Positions 47,001-57,535 of a DNA stretch of 64,000 bases are shown in pieces. Positions within the stretch are counted from its first letter, which is position 1. Each line of letters begins with the position of its first letter. Location: assembly GCA_947568835.1 (NCBI GenBank), contig OX387608.1:12872001-12936000 (forward strand), written 5' to 3'. Under the pieces are notes generated by a model. It did no database searches, was not told the origin of the DNA, and saw nothing but the letters and a program-made list of their open reading frames with translations. The stretch comes from Protonemura montana (lineage: Eukaryota; Arthropoda; Insecta; Plecoptera; Nemouridae). The position numbers and the translations under genes are program-made.

Positions 47001-49529
47001 GGTCGGAGACTCACCACCAGCACCTGGAGACAGCAATGCACGCTTGGTAAAAGATGTTAGGGAGTCCTCATTCCAGGGGTGGACACAAAAATTCTATTAG
47101 TACTAGGCAGAATTGTATTGAAAGATTGTATTTTATTTTTAAAGAGTTTGAGAAAAATAAATTATTTGCTGCAATAAAAATTAAACAGGACTGCAAATCC
47201 CTGTGGCTATAAAATTTTTAGTAATGAAAAATATTAATAATATTATTTCTTTATGTAATATCTTTGGTCTACATGTTTCAAAGTTTCGAGACTATTTGCT
47301 AAGTAGGTACTTAGGCATTTTTCAAGTTCCAAATTGAGCAAAATAAAACAATAGCATACCACTCCACCAGAAAATCCTAGATGCTCACGATGACATTTTC
47401 TGGGAACCTTGGAGAATGATTACAGCCTCGGGTGACTTTCAACAACTCAGCCTGTTTTTAACAGCTCCATAAAACATGCAGACCACAAACCTTGGACAGA
47501 GTCGCCATCGCCACAAGCACCGCATCCCCGAGAGGATGGCTGACAAACTGGTCCAGCAGCAGGGGCTCCAAGCAGACGACCTCGCCCCGCGACCCCGAGA
47601 ACAGGCACTTGGACTCGCACCCGCGGACACCGAGCACGCGGCGGAAGCTGAGCTCAAACACCGAACCGCCGCTATCGGCGCACAGCGCAAGCGTTGGCGA
47701 GTCTGTGAACTGAGGGCCGGGTTCAGCGCTAGTCAATTACATCGCTCGAATTTTGTTTTATGAGAAAAATTTGGCATTTTGCAGACTTGAGATGGAATTT
47801 TTTGATAATTGGCTATAAATATTAAAACTCGTGCTTCATTTACTGTATTTTAAGTTGTAGGTTCTCTGAAAACTAATTTAGTTTTTGGAATCAGCCTTTT
47901 TTATCCGTAAATATTTTGCATCTGCATGTATGATGTAGATGTTTACACTCGCTAGGTAAGGGAAAAATTAAATTCCTTATAGTAATAGAAAAGTGGTAAG
48001 GTATTGATTTATTTTCGGATTTAGAGTTATTCAAAGTCCATAGTTTCTAAGACTTAGTTCAGAATAGCCAACCTGAAATTATTTGCTGTTGTTTGCAAGC
48101 AACAGTCGTGTTATAGTAAGGTAGAAAAATTATTTTCTGCTAGAGAGTAGAATTATTAAATAAAAGTGGGTAAACAGAGATGATTCGGCTGCGAAAAGAT
48201 AAGTAGCAGTACATACCTTGACGTGAAGTACAGCAGTAGCAGGTGCATGAACGTCGGTCATGGTTCGAATGAGCTTCCCAGCAGGAACGTCGTACATGAG
48301 CACATTTCCCCTCGCAAAGCCCGCAAGCAGCCTCGTGCAATCGCCATTGAATCCAAGACTGGAAACAGAGCCCTGATCCGCGGACGCCGCGTCTCCTCCA
48401 AGACACCACCGCAACGTCTGAGTAGCGTCAAACGCAAGTACACGGCCACGGGACGTGCCTACTGCTATCATAGTCGAGACTGCTAGTGCAGTCGGGAGTC
48501 CAGCATCAACACGCTCCTGAATTCAGAAAACAGAGTTAAAAAAACGAGGGCATACGGAACAGAAGGATTGAGATGATGTTGGTAGGAGACTTACGCATGC
48601 CGAGTTGAGCTGGGACGATATTTTCTTAAGTACGACATGTCTTAAAATGGATCCTGAAGTTGGTCTTTTTCGTGTGCGTTGCTCAGACCCTTTGCTGCGA
48701 GCATCCACGCTGCACATCGAATGGGTTTCGCTGCCTTCAAATTCAGCCTGTGGCAACGTTTGAAATAAATTTACCGTGTTGACATTTGAATAACAGATGT
48801 TTGAAGTTAGTAGATTTGATGTTTGTTACACTATTTACTCTGAACTTATTATTACAGAAAAATGATCTTTGAACTCAACTAGCTAATGATAGTTTTGTTT
48901 GTAATGTTGTATTTAGTTATTGGCTAGCTGAACCATATGGCCAAGCTGGCCGGTCAGTGATACTCCAGATTACAGACTTATTGCATGTACTGAGCACTCA
49001 GTATCATTACATTTCCCTCTGTTAAATGAATTAATCTATTAATATTCTTTTTATAATTCAAATACTACCAATGCCAGCTCAGCAAATGCTGCCAAGAGTA
49101 TTTATTTCCAATGCCACCACCCTAAGGTCAGTTACCAGATTGTAATTGACTATTCATTCACTCATACTTCTTCATCTGACAGTTAATAAAATAAAACTTT
49201 AGATCACTTACAACTTCACCAGTAGCGAGCAACACATTTGAAAGCTCATCCTCGCTGAGGGATGTCCTCTCATTGAGGTCATTGAGGATGCTTTCGAGCG
49301 TTGGAGTCTGCTCGACAGGAGGAAGATCGTATTCGGCGTCATCCAGCTATCGATAAAACAGATTTCATGGATTTAATGTCGTTAACTAGTAGACGGGAAG
49401 TTCTGTTAGAAAATATGTTGGGTATTGCTCGAGAAATGTCATCCGCCCCCTTACGCCTTCAATGTCCAGATCCAGAGTATCTACGTCGAAATTATCGGTG
49501 AAATCAGGAGCGGCGAACGCTTGAGACAT
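35079..49529 (-). CDS. VPS8: Vacuolar protein sorting-associated protein 8 homologue (CORVET subunit)
   Basis: Twenty exons in transcript order: 49529-49455, 49346-49212, 48747-48595, 48516-48217, 47709-47491, 47023-46844, 46196-45945, 45100-44852, 44341-44226, 43824-43633, 43106-42949, 42186-42056, 41499-41335, 40904-40621, 40084-39816, 39340-39171, 38800-38579, 38006-37850, 36067-35872, 35301-35079; 3846 nt, 1281 aa (human about 1430). VPS8 is the Rab5-binding subunit of the CORVET early-endosome tether. Order of parts: acidic N-terminus; beta-propeller about residues 70-490 (MIAVGTSRGRVLAFDATQTL; VLAFARDSDLHFYQ; LRWLNSRTLAALDSAEQLHL; AAGHFKGIATGGNVSKAL; ALAGERACYNSVLSFGNQLL); alpha-solenoid with KLLVYVSCCLAGRGYP and FNCLTCLHTRDADD; C-terminal RING about residues 1187-1227, CSLC then CGHGFHASCL then CCVC. 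Intron 19 is filled by Helitron-like repeats; intron 18 holds a SINE. Exon GC is visibly higher than that of the introns. Confidence 0.96.
35500..35840. mobile_element. Degenerate long-TIR MITE in VPS8 intron 19, interrupted by a smaller MITE
   Basis: Left part 35500-35615 shares GTTTCAAATGCGAGTAATCT and GACAGTGACT with the MITE family; the right part continues after 35747 with GAGTGACCACCATTTTTGTC and GGTATAG. The match is split cleanly by the element at 35616-35746. Outer ends are approximate. Confidence 0.55.
35616..35746. mobile_element. 131-bp MITE with about 40-bp inverted termini, nested
   Basis: Left terminus GGGGTGATTCTGTAACTTTA, followed by GTGGAATGGAATGA; the right terminus is its inverted form (TCATTCCATTCCAC, then GTTACAGAATCACCC). 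TA dinucleotides flank both ends, which would suit a Tc1/mariner-type target duplication but is weak evidence in AT-rich DNA. Confidence 0.65.
36294..37790. mobile_element. Cluster of Helitron-like non-autonomous elements in VPS8 intron 19
   Basis: Three full 3' ends show the Helitron pattern: a perfect 14-bp palindrome GCTGCGTACGCAGC, about 10 bases, then CTAG followed by T. They lie at 36448-36475, 36840-36867 and 37759-37786. Truncated ends lie near 37310-37330 and 37452-37465. Each is preceded by a shared block with AAATCTACACACCAC and CTGTCACC.AACACA. A shared 5'-side block ACCTTATATAAAAGCC, then GATCCGTTGCCAAGGGG, starts near 36307, 36483 and 36870. No Rep/helicase coding was seen, so these would be non-autonomous, arranged in tandem or nested. 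Confidence 0.7.
36659..36787 (+). repeat. Interstitial telomere-like (TTAGG)n tract
   Basis: About 26 pentamers, mostly perfect TTAGG with variants such as TTGGG, TTAGA and TAGGG. TTAGG is the telomeric repeat of most arthropods. It sits inside one of the Helitron-like copies, replacing the segment after ATCGGGTTTTGC. Confidence 0.93.
38041..38375 (-). repeat. 5S-rRNA-derived SINE copy in VPS8 intron 17
   Basis: On the minus strand: 5S-like head (38318-38375; GATCACCAAAGTTAAGCAAC then CTGGGTCAGGTATCGGAAG), then GTGACCGTCATATACATGAC, the family body with CAGTTCTGTTTGGGAGAGAG, and an AATC-type tail at 38041-38056. Confidence 0.8.
40310..40357. repeat. Diverged Helitron-like 3' end in VPS8 intron 14
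   Basis: GGCAGCAGCAAGCACAGCGG then GTTCACTACTAGT resembles the 3' ends of the 36.3-37.8 kb cluster but the palindrome is broken. It follows an AT dinucleotide run at 40256-40280. Confidence 0.4.
42655..42795. repeat. Dispersed repeat, unclassified (copy 2)
   Basis: Matches the repeat at 9507-9635 along its length: TTTTTAGACTCACGTCTACT, TAGCGCTAGTTTTGACAAAA, AAGTGAAGAACAACTATATT, AACGTTTCGTAACTTGTACC, TGTTACTTCATCGAG. It lies in intron 11 of VPS8. Confidence 0.7.
43295..43505 (-). repeat. 5S-rRNA-derived SINE, partial copy in VPS8 intron 10
   Basis: On the minus strand: ACAGTTTGGCATGTTGGAAA, 5S-like GAAGTTAAGCGACACTGTAC then TGGATGGGTGACCATC, matching the box-C region of 5S rRNA; the body is then lost after about 43300. 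Confidence 0.75.
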
Positions 49530-50842
49530 TTTCCTTCTTTTAAATTACATTTTAAGTAGAAAAACAGTATACAATTTATAAAAACACTAATTTAATTCGC
49601 TCTAGCCAATTCACTCAATGACGGCCATCGCCATGCTGTTTCTGACATATCCCTCCATGCTGATTGGTGGGTTTTTTGACGTTCAGCGCAGGGGCGGTAA
49701 AAATAAACACTGTCTAGAGCAAAGAGTCTAGAGTGGTCTAGAGGAAAGCAAAAATAGCCTAATACACCATTCTGCTTACTGACAGAGTCATTATCAAAAA
49801 AAAAAACGATTACTTTATCAATTCACACTTGTGACACGTTATTTAGGAAATATGGATTTCCTCAAGGCTGCTAAGTCAAACACGAGATATGTTTTTCAAA
49901 AGACTATGCTATTTTACTTTCTGACAAAGTTTGTGGTTATATTTATAGGTTCTGGGGAAAAAAAGTGTGGCATGTCGCTTTTACTAATCTTTGTCAATAT
50001 CCCACGCAAGTACCAGCCTACGATCGTCTCTGATGGGGTTGACAAAAGGTTGCTACCATGACAACAGGATAACAACCATCAAGAACTAAGAAAAATATTC
50101 ACCACTTTCGGCCTATTTTGGAAAAATCAATCAAAATCTTAGTATAAATTCTCCGTTACTTTTGATATTCATTCATGATAATGAAATACATTCCTATCCT
50201 TCTTCCGTGACAATATCGTGAACATTCAACTCAATAGGTAAGAGGCAACATTTTGCTAAAACAATTATCTTGTCATGTAAGGGGGAAGAGGTTGCCTAAC
50301 CGTTGCATGTTCCTAATGGCAAATATAATAAATCCTTCATAATGGCAGGTTGATATTAATGCTTTATGACATGCTCGTGTTTCAAATTTATTTTTACATT
50401 ACTGTAGGTACCTATGCATAATTTCATTAGTCAAGATTTTCAAAGGTCTATCTGTAATGGAAATTGCCTGGCACAGCAGGGTACTATGTGTATACAATAC
50501 CTACCACAAGAGATGTTAGTTAAGTGCAATCACCGCTCAGTTCATAATAGAAGCAATGGATTCGGTACTGAATGACAGTAAAACTACATTAGCATGCGTT
50601 TATTCATTATACCTTAGATAACCGAGTAAAGAACATACTTTTAGAAGCGTTCCGGGTTAAATTCAAGAAGGGAAATAACGAATATAATTAACAATGGTAC
50701 ATGGCTCATTAAGAGTTTGCCATTTTAGCTAAAAAACAACAGATTTTTCATGTTTATGGTACAAAGAACAATGTAATATGTTTTTTGGACACATTCAATA
50801 ATTTTGCACTCTTTTTTTCAGCAAGGGCAATCAAATCGCAGG
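49530..50842. promoter_or_regulatory. Divergent intergenic region VPS8 / thioredoxin-domain gene
   Basis: The two start codons face away from each other 1.3 kb apart, so promoters of both should lie here. An open frame at 49831-50061 (+) shows no recognised family. No core promoter element was identified with confidence. Confidence 0.45.
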
Positions 50843-53800
50843 ATGGCCGGAAAGAAAGGTCAGGTAGTACAGCTACAGGCTGAGATTAACACCGAAGAGG
50901 AATGGCAGGGTCTGCTTGAAAAAGAAGGGCTTACAGGTACGGAAATTTTGTGAGGTGGTCATTAAAGGAACTCTCTGATCATATATTACACGTATGCTCT
51001 CATTTGGTTTAGGAGCAATTCTCACACATAGACTTTAAAATTTTAATAGATTTACAATCCTTAGGCAGAAATTGAAAAAAAAAACTTTTGATATGAACGT
51101 AACCACAAATTAAAAGGCATTTTCTTTTATTTATTTTTTAAACCATCTACAATCTAAAATTTCTCTCTGAAGCTACAGAAATGCAGTTTTGTTTTTTTTG
51201 CTATTAGGTAAACAAGCTTTTCCTGTCTATTACAATAACAAATACAGCAACAATTGTAATTAAAGAAACCAATGCATTACTTTAGATTTGTGAAAATGTT
51301 GATAATGTTAAATATCTATCAAATTTTACACGTTCTGGGTCAAACTAAATTAAAATCCCTCATTTATGGAAGCTGAAACGTTTTAAGAGTTTCAGGTTGT
51401 GTTGATGCCGTGTTTCTCGATTTCAGTGGCAGACATCTACGCTGGGTGGTGCGGACCGTGCGTTGGAATGATCGGAAACTTGAAGAAGATTAAACTTGAA
51501 TTTGGTGGTGAAATCCTCAATCTGGCCATTGTATGCACTTATCATTCAAAAGAGCCATTCTCTTAAGAAACTATCACGCATGTAGAAAAACTTCTCTTAC
51601 CAAGCCAAATCTTTCAGTTCTACCATTGAGTTATTAGGTATAGTCAGAGACTCCGAGTAAATTAAACTTTCTGCTGAGCAAACGAGCCGGCAGCTCGTGG
51701 TAACGGTGGTTGCCACCCAATGGTGCATTTAACCTTTTAACAAACCTCTATATTTAAATATTCACGACTCAAAATATCAATACATGTAAATCAAATATTA
51801 AGTTAAGCATTATTAAAGATTATTTGAGGGTAAACCAATCTTGTATGTGAGTAATCTGCAAGAAATAAGAAAATTACATTAATTAACAGAACGACAGTGA
51901 CTCAACCTAGTAGCATCTTGCATATTCTTGGTAAAGATGGCATTTGGGAGCCGTTTTTGACAAGACTCAAAGAGCACTTGCCCTCTGACTTTACCTTGTT
52001 ACCTTTAAACTCAATGATTCTACCGTTTGATTTATACTTGATTTACAAACCCAAAATTACTTCTAAAGATAACAAGCTTCGAAAGTATACCACTGACATT
52101 TTTTATTAATAATGACATGAAGCCAAACAGCAAGCTGTTGCTTCCAGGGTTCAAGCTGCAGAACTTCAAACTTTCAGACTGTTTTTTTTTTTTAAGTTTA
52201 TCTACCTAAGAGAGATTTGTAGAGAGGTTTAGATAGTAATCAGTCCACATGGGTTTCAACATTCTCATCACCTAAACCGAATCTTCGTGTCTGGTTTACA
52301 GGTGAAATCCGATGAGATAGAAGATTTACAACGCTTCAGAAACAAAAGCGAACCCACATGGATGTTCATTGCGGTAAGAAACAAGAAAATATGTATTTAA
52401 TTTTATTTTTTTAGAGAAATTTGTTCAATGTTGGCAGAGGCCTAAATGGTGATGTGTCTTTATAAATAGACCTATCAGCTACCTGTTTATAATATAGTCT
52501 TTTACCGAATGGTTCGGCGTGTTGGAAACACAGATTCTCATGAGATCACTGAAGTTAAGCAAAATTGCGCTGGGTTAACTGCTAGATAGGTGACCATTAT
52601 ACACATGACCAGTTCTGTTTGGGAGAGAGGTTGGAGGGATGAAAGTTGGTACAGCAACTTCATTTGCCTTGCTTATCAACCTCTTGACAGCATGGATTTG
52701 TGGAGGAATCCTGTTGTTCGAGTTGTACCGTCCTTTGGAAGGGACGTTATGCCGGTGGTCCCCTTGGTGCTCTTTGACAGGAGTAGGCTACGTGCTGGCA
52801 CAAGGTTTCCCTCCTCCCTTCTAGGCTAGATTAGGTTCATCATCATCCGCATCATCACTCACTTGTTTACCAACGCCATTAGACCAGTGCCGCAGGGCCC
52901 GTTCTCTAACATCAGATAGTTTGTTGTCAATCATAATAAATCAATCAATCAATATAACTAATTACAAAATTTAACCAAGTTTTTGCAAGGTTTAATTGAC
53001 ACATTTACCTCAAAGATTAAATTACTGAAAGCAATTGTAGGTACCTATTAAATACACTTTTTGAATAATGTCGGATAATTGATTTTTACCTAGGCGGGCC
53101 AGCTGTCGGATCTGATGTTTGGAGCCAACGCACCTCGATTGCAGAAAGTAATGGTAGCAGAACTTGAGAAGGAAACGAAAGCTATCGCAGGATCTGTAGC
53201 AAGAACAGTGGTAAGAATATTCGTGTCTCAATTATGAAACCCTGAGGACGGAGAAAAAAAACTTAAAAATAATATTGATGGTTTGATATTTATGTCTGGT
53301 TGTTTTTTGTAGCATCCGTTCGATGAGCTCACTGAAGAGGAACAGATCAGATTCGAGGCTGCGGAAAAGATACGACGCCAGATCCAAGCCGAGAAGGAGG
53401 CCAAAGAAGGTAAGTCTTGTTCATTTCTATAATATTCACAAACACTGCTAGATTTTCACAGCACTTTTTCAGAGCTCGTTGATATTATTTACATTTAGAA
53501 TAGCGTCAGTTTGTCACACAACTGAACACCGATTCCATCATATTGAGCAAACTGTCAGAGTATGTGCTTCCAATCAAAGAAGTTCTCGTATTAAGAGGAA
53601 GCATTATAAAAGCTATCAATATGTAGGGTAGGGAATGAAGGAAACTCAATCAAGAGACCAATCATTGTGCTACTTGATTTTTATCATTCTTTTGGACTTT
53701 AGGCTAGATTTTTCATAATATCTGAGGATGAATGAATGAATATATTTTATTTAGCTATCAAGCTATTTGATCACATATAACAGGTTACTCAACATTATAA

Positions 53801-56800
53801 CAATAAATAAAAGGAAATGCAAATTTAAAAATTAAAAATTAACAAAACTTATAGATCACATTTTTCAAGTGTGAAATGTACTTGGTTCTAATAATGATAA
53901 AATCTATTTTCATCAATTATCATATTTTCATTATCAATTATCAACTTTCTTCCAATTTTTTTTTTTGAGTTCAGAAGATCAAGCACACACTTTTTTAAGA
54001 GTCAAAATCATTAAAAAAATATTATATTATCGATACCTTGGCCAGCAAATCAGACCAACAATGCAAGGCATTCTAGCATTTTTTGATCATGATGACATTG
54101 CTACACTGCCAAACTTCAAAGACATCGAAGAGATATAGCTGCTAAAACCATTTCAGTGTCTAACATCCTTCGTTCCTCAATCCCCCAGCTGCCGCCAACG
54201 CGGAGCAACTGCGCAGAACGATGGAGCATTTGGTGGTCACGCTGCCAGATTACACAATCGTGTTGCTGTTGCCGTACTTCTTTGAAATTGAAGGCGCGTG
54301 GGCTTCAATGTTGGAGGAGTTCGTGGAGATGGGTCTCAGCACGGCTGACGAACTGCAAATCGAATTCGAGCCCGAGCAGTTTGCCGAGGTAAGTTTGCTA
54401 AATTCCATTTACAAAGGCACTAATTTTACCAGCAATATTTCAATACCACAATATTGTGTTTGTTTTTCTTAGTAGCACTTTTCAAATTTCCCGTTATAAT
54501 AATACCTGGAGGATGAGAATATTAATGAAGAACCTGATTGGCTGTTTGTTATCTTTTTCTTGCTTTTTCCCTTTCATATTTATCTTTATTTTTTCAACTT
54601 TCATCTTTTTATCGTGATCAGTTTGGATAGATTTTCTTGCAATTTGCAAGTAGTTGTCAAAATATTTTAATGTCACTTTAAATTTACAATTTTCTTATCC
54701 TGCAAAATGCAAGCATGTGTAAAAAACTTACTTACTCTGTAATCTCACTCTGTAATCTCTGTGATGTGGTACCTAACAGTTCATAAATACTACTACTGAG
54801 TCATTGTTACTATTATGTTTTTAATTTTTTATCTTTATGTCCATGTTCCTTTTCACTTAGGCTCACACAAATACTATGTAATTGTACGCAGCATTAAAAA
54901 GGCATTTTTTTGCAGATTTAAGATATAAATGATGAAACTCTCATTCCTAAACAACTAATATCAATCAATGATCATCGAACATTTTGAGACATTTTTAGCA
55001 CGCAATGTCGATTCAAACGTTTTTCGGTTGTAACCTCTCACTTTGCTCTCATTAAATTTCTCTCTCGTTTTGATTTTCAAACCTCTTATTGTTGAGAGTG
55101 TATTATTACCTGTCATTACAGCTCGTGTTTGCTGGGACGGAGGAGGTCTCCGAGGAATGCAAGGAAGCAATTGCTGCCGGTGCGTGTGTACTCAAGCTCT
55201 TACAGTTCAAACGAGATGAACCGGAAGAAGACGAGGAAGCAGAAGAGCCCCTGCCAATGTCGGAACCGCCAGAGGATCTTCTCTTTGCAGTCTACAACAT
55301 CATCTACGGAAACAAACCGCCACGGTCTGGACCTCCAAAGCCCGATCCGGAAAGGTATGTTGTGCAGTAGTTTATTTTTAGTTTTCAGGACTAGATTTGA
55401 GAGGATTGTGCTTGGTAGGTTTTTATCTTAACTTTTATCTAGACATAGCTCAAGATTATAATCTTCTCAGATGTGGAAAATGCATTTTTCATTTGAGCCA
55501 TTCATCTTTCACCTTTTTATGATCACCTAATGTGCTTCTTTCCTCCCAAATTTTCTTTAAAATTCCAAATTTACATCTACACTATTGACTTTTATGGGAC
55601 TAAAATAACGTTAGGACGTATAGAAATAAAATTAGCATGGGCTCTGAGGGGCAAAAAAAATGAATTAGAAAAAGCGCTTAAAATCTTTTCTCCATTTTAG
55701 AAGTCTGTAAAAATTGAAAAGGAGGTGAGCTAGTACGTAGCTCTTGAAGGACTGTACCACCAACATAAAATCTGAAATTACTCTTAATTTTCCAGCTATG
55801 TCGGCAAGTATTCGATTTCGCACGAAGTGCCAGCACTGTGGACTCCGCAGACTGCGTTTGCCAAGGCGCAGTGCGTGCTGAAATATTTCCCCGACCTTGC
55901 GGAGAAGTTTGCGGAGCCAGTCGAGCCCCCACCCACGCCCCGTCTTGCCATCATGTTCGACACCACAAGGGTACGAGTCCATTTTCTAGTACCCTGAACT
56001 GGGAAAATACACGATTTACATATAATTTAAGCTCCTCTGAAGCCAAAATCAACTCTAAGCTAATGCTTCCCTATGACAGTGAGAGAAACAGAATGCTAAT
56101 TTTTTCAATTTGACTGATTTTACAAGATAGCAAAAGGTCTATCAAGAAATTATGTTCTAATCGGAAATCTGTGAGGGTTGCAACTAACTGGTTCGAAAGA
56201 GGTATTTTCTTTGATTTTCTCTATTTGGTACTTTGATGGTTGGCCAAACAGCTAGGTGAACAAAATAGATATGTTATTTATCTTCACCTCTTTCAATAAA
56301 TGTTTCAGATCTGACAGATTTTAATAAGTGCTGTTACAACTCAAAAACGATTAGGGTGATAGCACAATTTCCCACAGGTTATCTAGGACGTTTGCTAGAA
56401 TTTTATAGCTCATGATTTTAACCATGGATTATGCATTTTCTTCTTCTAGGCCAAGGAGGTGTTCGATATGGCCAACGAGTTTGGAGACGAGATACTGGCC
56501 ATCGGTTTCTTCAGCGACGAGAATCCAGAGACAGCCACTCGTATTGCAAAGACATTCGAAGATTACGAGAGAAGACACTTCCACATTACGGGGTACGATC
56601 TCACAGCATTAAAGAAAAAATATTTTTTGAAATCTTGTCTCTGTAGTTTTAGCCTTTTTTTATTTTGTTTTAATACAGGTTTGTTTTATTTTTTTGCAGA
56701 GACGAGAGAATCATCTTGGCCATCAGCCGAGTTCGCAGCGACCCCCTTCTTTCATTCTCCACTCTCCAACCGTGCTACATATCCGCAGACCCCGAAGAAG

Positions 56801-57096
56801 GTTTCAAAGATTACGACGCATTCTTCCCAGAGGGGGCAGAAGACTTTCCCTCCGCTGTACCCAGCGATGTCACAATGTTTTCCGAAATTACCGAAGCACC
56901 CGACGAGGTCTCCATTTACGATTACGAGAGGGCGGAAGAGGTCAAGGATGAGTTTGCTGATGACGATGAGGATGAGACGTTGTCGATGTTGTTTGGTCCT
57001 GCTCCTGTGGATGCTATTGCTGCTGCTGTAGAAGCACCTCCAGAGGGTGAAGAACCTCCTCCTCCTCCCCCTTCAGAGGAACCTATTGACGGATAA
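50843..57096 (+). CDS. Thioredoxin-domain protein, TXNDC3/NME8-NME9 group, without NDK domains
   Basis: Ten exons: 50843-50936, 51427-51530, 52302-52373, 53094-53210, 53313-53409, 54189-54388, 55122-55354, 55796-55970, 56450-56592, 56700-57096; 543 aa. The N-terminus ([20 protein letters not shown] then WQGLL) and the active site WCGPC (Cys 40 and 43) are those of the NME8/NME9 thioredoxin domain, followed by [13 protein letters not shown] and GANAPRLQK. These proteins belong to axonemal dynein and radial-spoke or ciliary structures in animals. The usual nucleoside-diphosphate-kinase repeats do not follow; instead there is a helical region ([20 protein letters not shown]), a second fold ([35 protein letters not shown]), and an acidic, proline-rich C-terminus ([12 protein letters not shown]). 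I believe this layout, a thioredoxin plus an insect-type uncharacterised domain, occurs in other arthropods. Tandem AATAAA hexamers lie at 57110-57121. A SINE lies in intron 3. Confidence 0.88.
51640..51910. mobile_element. Degenerate long-TIR MITE in intron 2 of the thioredoxin gene
   Basis: Shares AAACCTCTA, ACTCAAAATATCAATACATG, GATTATTTGAGGGTAAACCA, GTGAGTAATCTGCAAGAAAT and ACGACAGTGACTCAACC with the family; closest in layout to 18835-19210. Outer ends are uncertain. Confidence 0.55.
52511..52950 (+). repeat. 5S-rRNA-derived SINE, longest copy in the window
   Basis: Head: GTTCGGCGTGTTGGAAACAC, then 52545-52596 follows the 3' half of 5S rRNA (GATCACTGAAGTTAAGCA, CTGGGTTAACTGCTAGATAG, GTGACC), covering the box-C promoter region. 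Body: CAGTTCTGTTTGGGAGAGAG, CTTGCTTATCAACCTCTTGA, GAATCCTGTTGTTCGAG, GGAGTAGGCTACGTGC, CATCATCATCCGCATCATCA, CGCAGGGCCCGTTCTCT. Tail: a short run of AATC units. The 5S head plus body plus short simple tail identifies a SINE3-type element. Copies with the same order occur at 2597, 5993, 10300, 38041 and 43295. Confidence 0.87.
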
Positions 57097-57109
57097 TGGA
57101 AGATGGTAA

Positions 57110-57121
57110 AATAAAAATAAA
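57110..57121 (+). terminator. Candidate polyadenylation signals of the thioredoxin-domain gene
   Basis: Two overlapping-spaced AATAAA hexamers within 25 bases of the stop codon; very close to the stop for a 3' UTR, so the 3' UTR would be extremely short if they are used. Confidence 0.45.
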
Positions 57122-57535
57122 ATGAGTTGGTTGAAGCAGATTTATTTTTGTTTTAATGTTGAATAATCTTTCCCATTACATAAATTTTAAAGGAGAGTAA
57201 TCTGTTTTCTTTTGTAGAAATACGCACGCCTGTAAAATATGTTGCGTGAATATCAATATCACAATTCAAATTTTGGTGCCATCCTACTCATATGTAGTGT
57301 TTTGACAGAAAACCCCGCCGAACCTCAATTTACCTGGTAATTAAATTGATTCTTTTGCCGATTATACCATTAGTTTGGAAAATGTAAGCCAGTTTTCTTA
57401 CATAAAAAAACAATCTTTGAAGAGGTGCAATAGTTTTGACCAATAAGTTTGACGCTTTCTATTCCATAAGTGATAAGTGATGTAACCTCAAATACTTCGA
57501 GCCAATTGCGAATCGAAGTCTTCGTTTCTCTCTCA
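57122..57535. other. Spacer between thioredoxin-domain gene and FLCN
   Basis: About 410 bp between tandem genes, which must contain the FLCN promoter and 5' UTR. No repeat or other gene was recognised. An upstream in-frame ATG at 57470 exists but lacks family similarity. Confidence 0.5.

Noticed and set aside
47476-47763. Plus-strand frame of 95 residues
   Set aside because: Antisense of VPS8 exon 5; GC-rich exon gives open frames on both strands.
52545-52596. Possible functional 5S rRNA gene
   Set aside because: Only the 3' half resembles 5S rRNA, it is diverged, and it is joined to the same body in several copies; it is a SINE head.
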